DNA of 7,517 bases from contig JAGLUH010000057.1 of the NCBI GenBank assembly GCA_023134875.1, positions 1 through 7,517 on the forward strand, in the 5' to 3' direction. Shown here piece after piece: positions 6,422-7,517 of this stretch. The first letter of the stretch is position 1. Each line of letters begins with the position of its first letter. The notes beneath the pieces were generated by a model, which made no database searches, was not told the DNA's origin, and saw only the letters and a list, made by a program, of their open reading frames with translations. Origin of the DNA: Candidatus Zixiibacteriota bacterium. GTDB lineage: Bacteria > Zixibacteria > MSB-5A5 > CAIYYT01. The translations under genes and the position numbers were made by a program.

Positions 6422-6488
6422 GAGGGTGCAACTCTGGTTGGGTAGAGGGGGCTAGGAAACTACCCAGGGACAACAGAGAAACACCCTC
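6422..6488 (+). other. Three-tier hairpin, candidate structured RNA in the rtcB 3' region
   Basis: Three nested helices fold this 67-nt stretch: GAGGGTG (6422-6428) with CACCCTC (6482-6488), CTCTG (6432-6436) with CAGAG (6474-6478), and TTGGGTAG (6438-6445) with CTACCCAG (6460-6467, one G-U pair). The internal loops are purine-rich and the 14-nt apical loop is AGGGGGCTAGGAAA. It begins 24 bp after the rtcB stop. There is no T-run after it, so it is not a simple terminator. It matches no riboswitch or ribozyme I know. The strand is taken from rtcB and from the single G-U pair, which is weak evidence. Confidence 0.45.
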
Positions 6489-6535
6489 GATAGTCAAGCT
6501 ATACTCCTTTCATAACTTGTCAACAAAAAAGCGAC

Positions 6536-6568
6536 TGGAAAAATGAGAAGGCCCCGAAAGACCGACTC
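6536..6568 (-). terminator. Possible intrinsic terminator for the minus-strand DUF1573 transcript
   Basis: Read on the minus strand, GAG (6568-6566) pairs with CTC (6547-6545) and GGTC pairs with GGCC (one G-U) around a TTTCGG loop, followed by ATTTTT. A two-base mismatch interrupts the stem. It lies about 270 bp after the DUF1573 stop. On the plus strand the same hairpin has one mismatch and a short TTTT, so it could work weakly both ways. Confidence 0.35.
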
Positions 6569-6685
6569 TTTTAGTGAGCCTATATTATTGCATGGGTTTC
6601 TCGTTTAGCTGGTAGCTCACCAGAAGTGCCGCTGCTTTCATACTATAGTAACTGGCGCTTCGCTAAGATGGGCTACGGACTCTTT

Positions 6686-6813
6686 GTCATCGCGAGTCCG
6701 GCGACTACCGGACGTGGCGATCTTGAGGGCAGAGCACGCTCTGCCCCTACTCCAGACTATGGCATGGAGCGAGAAATCACTCTGTCGTCTGCCTGCGGTA
6801 GATTCGCCATGAC
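6686..6813. repeat. MITE/REP-like repeat element with imperfect inverted ends and two internal hairpins
   Basis: The left end GTCATCGCGAGTC (6686-6698) matches the reverse complement of the right end at 6801-6813 (GTCATGGCGAATC) at 11 of 13 positions. Inside are a hairpin at 6689-6721 (ATCGC/GCGAT outer pair, GTCCGG/CCGGAC inner pair, CGACTA loop) and a perfect palindrome at 6727-6746. GTCATxGCGA-type ends with a GTGGCGATCT continuation resemble dispersed non-coding repeats I recall from several candidate phyla; this is recollection, not a search. No target-site duplication is evident. It does not encode a credible protein. Confidence 0.6.
6727..6746. repeat. Perfect 20-bp palindrome nested in the repeat element
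   Basis: GGGCAGAG (6727-6734) pairs with CTCTGCCC (6739-6746), and the loop CACG can close to give 9-bp arms. It shares the GGCAG...CTGCC ends and the 20-bp length with the three palindromes at 323-505, so the two intergenic regions probably carry members of one family. Confidence 0.65.
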
Positions 6814-6836
6814 ACGTTCGTTGACTATTGATGAGC

Positions 6837-7517
6837 CTATTCGGCTTGATAAAGCGCGGTAATCGGGATGGTGATACGTTCGGTTTCTTCAGCGGTGAAT
6901 TCCACTGTCAATGAGCTATTGATGATTCCCGCTTTCTCCGGAATCTGAGTCAGACGCACATCAATCTTGGTGGAGGCCCCTGAGCGCAGGTGATTGCGAG
7001 CCAGCCTGGCATTGAAGGGAGGGTGGGGAGGGTCGATGATCTTAAGCTCGATATCTGACTCGGAATTATTCCAGACAGTCACCGATTCCTTTGACTTCAG
7101 ATTCCTGATTGTTACCCGGGGAAAACTGACCGTTTCCGGCGTGACCGTGATTGTCGGGTGTTGGCTCTTCACCCTGGCGAAGAGTCTGATTGAAGTCTGG
7201 GGCTGATCGGGATCATTGGCGATGATATCGATTTTCTTGATCACTTTGCCGCGCAGGTTGGCGGTGTCGAAAATCACCTCTAGTCGGGCGGAATCCCTTG
7301 CCGCGATGGCGTTTTTTTCAAGGGATACACTGGTACAGTCACAGTGGGAAACGATTTTATCGATTCGCAGAGTATCGACGCCGCTGTTGCGAATCCAGTA
7401 ATCGTGTTTCACAATCACATTGGTGGGGACGTAACCGAAGTACCAGTAATCTTCCGGAAGATCGATGCTTGCCTTCCGGCCCGCGCCGCCGCCGCCGAAA
7501 CTGGTAACCACCAGAAA
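6837..7517 (-). CDS. DUF1573 domain protein (5' partial, N-terminus beyond the window)
   Basis: At least 226 residues are read from the right edge to the TAG at 6839-6837. Residues following LPEDYWYFGYVPTNVIVKHDYWIRNSG form the DUF1573 domain: the strand HDYWIRNSG, then TLRIDKIVSHCDCTSV (the CxCT signature), then LEVIFDTANLRGKVIKKIDIIANDPDQP and RLFARV. A second Ig-like (ASH/MSP-style) beta domain covers the last 110 residues or so (ITVTPETVSFPRVTIRNLKSKESVTVWNNS... to ITIPITALY). Such proteins are usually exported or periplasmic; their function is unknown. The frame is open to the window edge and continues upstream as FLVVTSFGGGGAG, which looks like the end of a signal peptide, so the GTG at 7511-7509 is unlikely to be the start. 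It converges on rtcB. Confidence 0.88.
   Translation of the reverse strand, partial: FLVVTSFGGGGAGRKASIDLPEDYWYFGYVPTNVIVKHDYWIRNSGVDTLRIDKIVSHCDCTSVSLEKNAIAARDSARLEVIFDTANLRGKVIKKIDIIANDPDQPQTSIRLFARVKSQHPTITVTPETVSFPRVTIRNLKSKESVTVWNNSESDIELKIIDPPHPPFNARLARNHLRSGASTKIDVRLTQIPEKAGIINSSLTVEFTAEETERITIPITALYQAE

Larger units (their letters stand above)
6398..6836. other. Non-coding gap between convergent genes
   Basis: These 439 bp separate rtcB (+) from the DUF1573 gene (-). No credible gene is present. The gap holds a three-tier hairpin at 6422-6488, a possible minus-strand terminator around 6536-6568, a small hairpin at 6609-6623 (CTGGT, 5-nt loop, ACCAG), and a repeat element at 6686-6813. 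The remaining stretches show nothing I can name. Confidence 0.75.

Noticed and set aside
6422..6488. A complete tRNA gene, suggested by the 7-bp end stem and D-arm-like ACTC...GAG
   Set aside because: There is no T-arm (no TTC-type loop), no valid anticodon stem-loop with U33, and the length is too short. The 8-bp TTGGGTAG/CTACCCAG helix is also incompatible with the D-arm fold.
6539..6575. Hammerhead-type ribozyme core, suggested by TGAGAAGG...CGAAA
   Set aside because: The required CTGANGA box is absent and the helices do not form; a weak terminator hairpin explains the pairing better.
6626..6862. 78-aa plus-strand reading frame between rtcB and the DUF1573 gene
   Set aside because: It runs across the repeat element and its palindromes, has no ribosome site and no recognisable protein features.
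1..7517. CRISPR array, toxin-antitoxin pair, defence island or prophage
   Set aside because: No regularly spaced direct repeats, cas genes, integrase, or known defence domains are visible; the genes are mostly core functions.

Overview
The window is bacterial chromosomal DNA with mostly housekeeping content and about 50-55% GC by eye. It looks like a member of the FCB-related candidate phyla; something like Zixibacteria is my guess from gene style, not a proven assignment. Clues are the C-terminal [10 protein letters not shown]...GLLGQ-type secretion/sorting domain at the left edge, the DUF1573 protein at the right edge, and palindromic intergenic repeats of a kind I associate with such genomes.

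Layout. (1) 2-259: C-terminal end of an exported protein with a FlgD-like/type IX-style tail. (2) 260-538: a non-coding gap with three 20-bp palindromes sharing a GGCAG...CTGCC core. (3) 539-2527: a tight + strand cluster of a DUF62-type SAM hydroxide adenosyltransferase, nrdR and tatC, separated by 3 and 15 bp. (4) 2637-4118: an exported or membrane protein with a beta-rich extracytoplasmic domain and a C-terminal multi-pass domain resembling PrsW, with several expected catalytic residues missing. (5) 4226-4411: a small 2[4Fe-4S] ferredoxin with its own promoter-like sequence, a strong Shine-Dalgarno and a good intrinsic terminator. (6) 4513-6397: archease and the RNA ligase RtcB, 1 bp apart. 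(7) 6398-6836: about 440 bp of non-coding DNA between convergent genes, with a three-tier RNA-like hairpin just after rtcB, a possible minus-strand terminator and a MITE/REP-like repeat. (8) 6837-7517, minus strand: a DUF1573 protein whose N-terminus is outside the window.

How the genes work together. Archease and RtcB form a clear functional pair: RtcB joins 2',3'-cyclic phosphate or 3'-phosphate RNA ends to 5'-OH ends, and archease speeds its guanylylation and turnover. NrdR (deoxyribonucleotide synthesis control), TatC (folded-protein export) and the SAM enzyme have no obvious shared pathway and are probably just co-transcribed.

The points most worth a second look are the archease reading frame, which has no ATG/GTG/TTG at its expected N-terminus but has a Shine-Dalgarno correctly spaced from an ATC codon; a Gln where the SAM hydrolase family has its catalytic His; the structured element directly after rtcB; and the degenerate PrsW-like domain. 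I see no clear new defence or mobile system.
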